Part shown: piece by piece, positions 31,655 through 31,703 of the stretch
How positions within the stretch are numbered: position 1 is the stretch's first letter
How the letters are laid out: each line of letters starts with the position of its first letter
Notes under the pieces: generated by a model
Database searches by the model: none
Seen by the model: the letters and a program-made list of their open reading frames with translations, nothing else
Told to the model about the DNA's origin: nothing
From: Fimenecus sp051881355
Lineage (GTDB): Bacteria; Bacillota; Clostridia; Oscillospirales; Acutalibacteraceae
DNA length: 31,703 nucleotides
Reading direction: 5' to 3'
Assembly (NCBI GenBank): GCA_051881355.1
Contig: JBJEPS010000006.1
Coordinates: 1 to 31,703, forward strand
Position numbers and translations under genes: made by a program

Positions 31655-31703
31655 ATGTACAAGATTTTAACACTCAATAAAATTTCCGAAACCGGTTTAA
31701 AGA
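31655..31703 (+). CDS. serA: D-3-phosphoglycerate dehydrogenase, N-terminus (partial)
   Basis: An open frame begins at the ATG at 31655 and runs off the window with MYKILTLNKISETGLK, which resembles the start of clostridial SerA proteins. GGAAAGG lies before it, and the position directly after serC fits the serine pathway: SerA oxidises 3-phosphoglycerate to the substrate of SerC. Only 16 residues are visible. Confidence 0.75.
   Translation, partial: MYKILTLNKISETGLK

Noticed and set aside
1..31703. CRISPR arrays, transposons, prophage genes or tRNA genes
   Set aside because: None seen; the window is filled with conserved chromosomal genes and short intergenic gaps.

Overview
This window is a chromosomal, housekeeping-plus-sporulation region of an endospore-forming Firmicute. 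The spoIIIA operon, spo0A, spoIVB, cwlD, tepA and an FtsK/SpoIIIE translocase occur together with low-to-medium GC DNA and strong AGGAGG-type ribosome binding sites. Gene content and protein style point to a clostridial, probably Oscillospirales-like (Ruminococcaceae-type) anaerobe; the lineage is an inference. I see no rRNA, tRNA, CRISPR array, insertion sequence or prophage. No stretch longer than 300 bases lacks a gene; the longest gap, about 270 bases, is the divergent lon/serC promoter region.

Layout. (1) 1-2048, minus strand: the start of the spoIIIA operon (spoIIIAA-AB-AC-AD and the first codons of AE), which builds the mother-cell side of the feeding-tube channel. (2) 2177-5029, plus strand: a lone yfhO-family membrane glycosyltransferase gene with a near-consensus sigma-A promoter. 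(3) 5104-9783, minus strand: a tightly coupled unit cwlD - radA - DUF6873 - small membrane protein - nanA - nanE. It joins cortex maturation, DNA repair and two sialic-acid catabolic enzymes, and the middle genes overlap at their stop/start codons. (4) 9914-11825: rpsB-tsf with its own promoter, an intergenic hairpin and a strong terminator. EF-Ts carries an unusual insertion. (5) 11967-18331: tepA - ftsK - ygiQ - MBL hydrolase - DUF3006. (6) 18519-20704: spoIVB then spo0A, the classical order, each with its own promoter and terminator. (7) 20838-30284: lon - ysxC - lysA - dnaE - pfkA - aroK, with an additional promoter in front of pfkA. (8) 30555-31703, plus strand: serC and the start of serA, a serine biosynthesis operon.

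Functional links. Spo0A commits the cell to sporulation; SpoIIIA proteins and SpoIVB act in forespore/mother-cell communication; CwlD modifies cortex peptidoglycan; FtsK/SpoIIIE pumps DNA. Most other genes are core metabolism, replication, translation and proteolysis. I found no clear novel defence or mobile system. The most unusual items are the nan genes inside a cwlD-radA transcription unit with an uncharacterised GME-fold protein and an 81-residue membrane peptide, the roughly 60-residue insertion in EF-Ts, and the divergent receiver domain of Spo0A.
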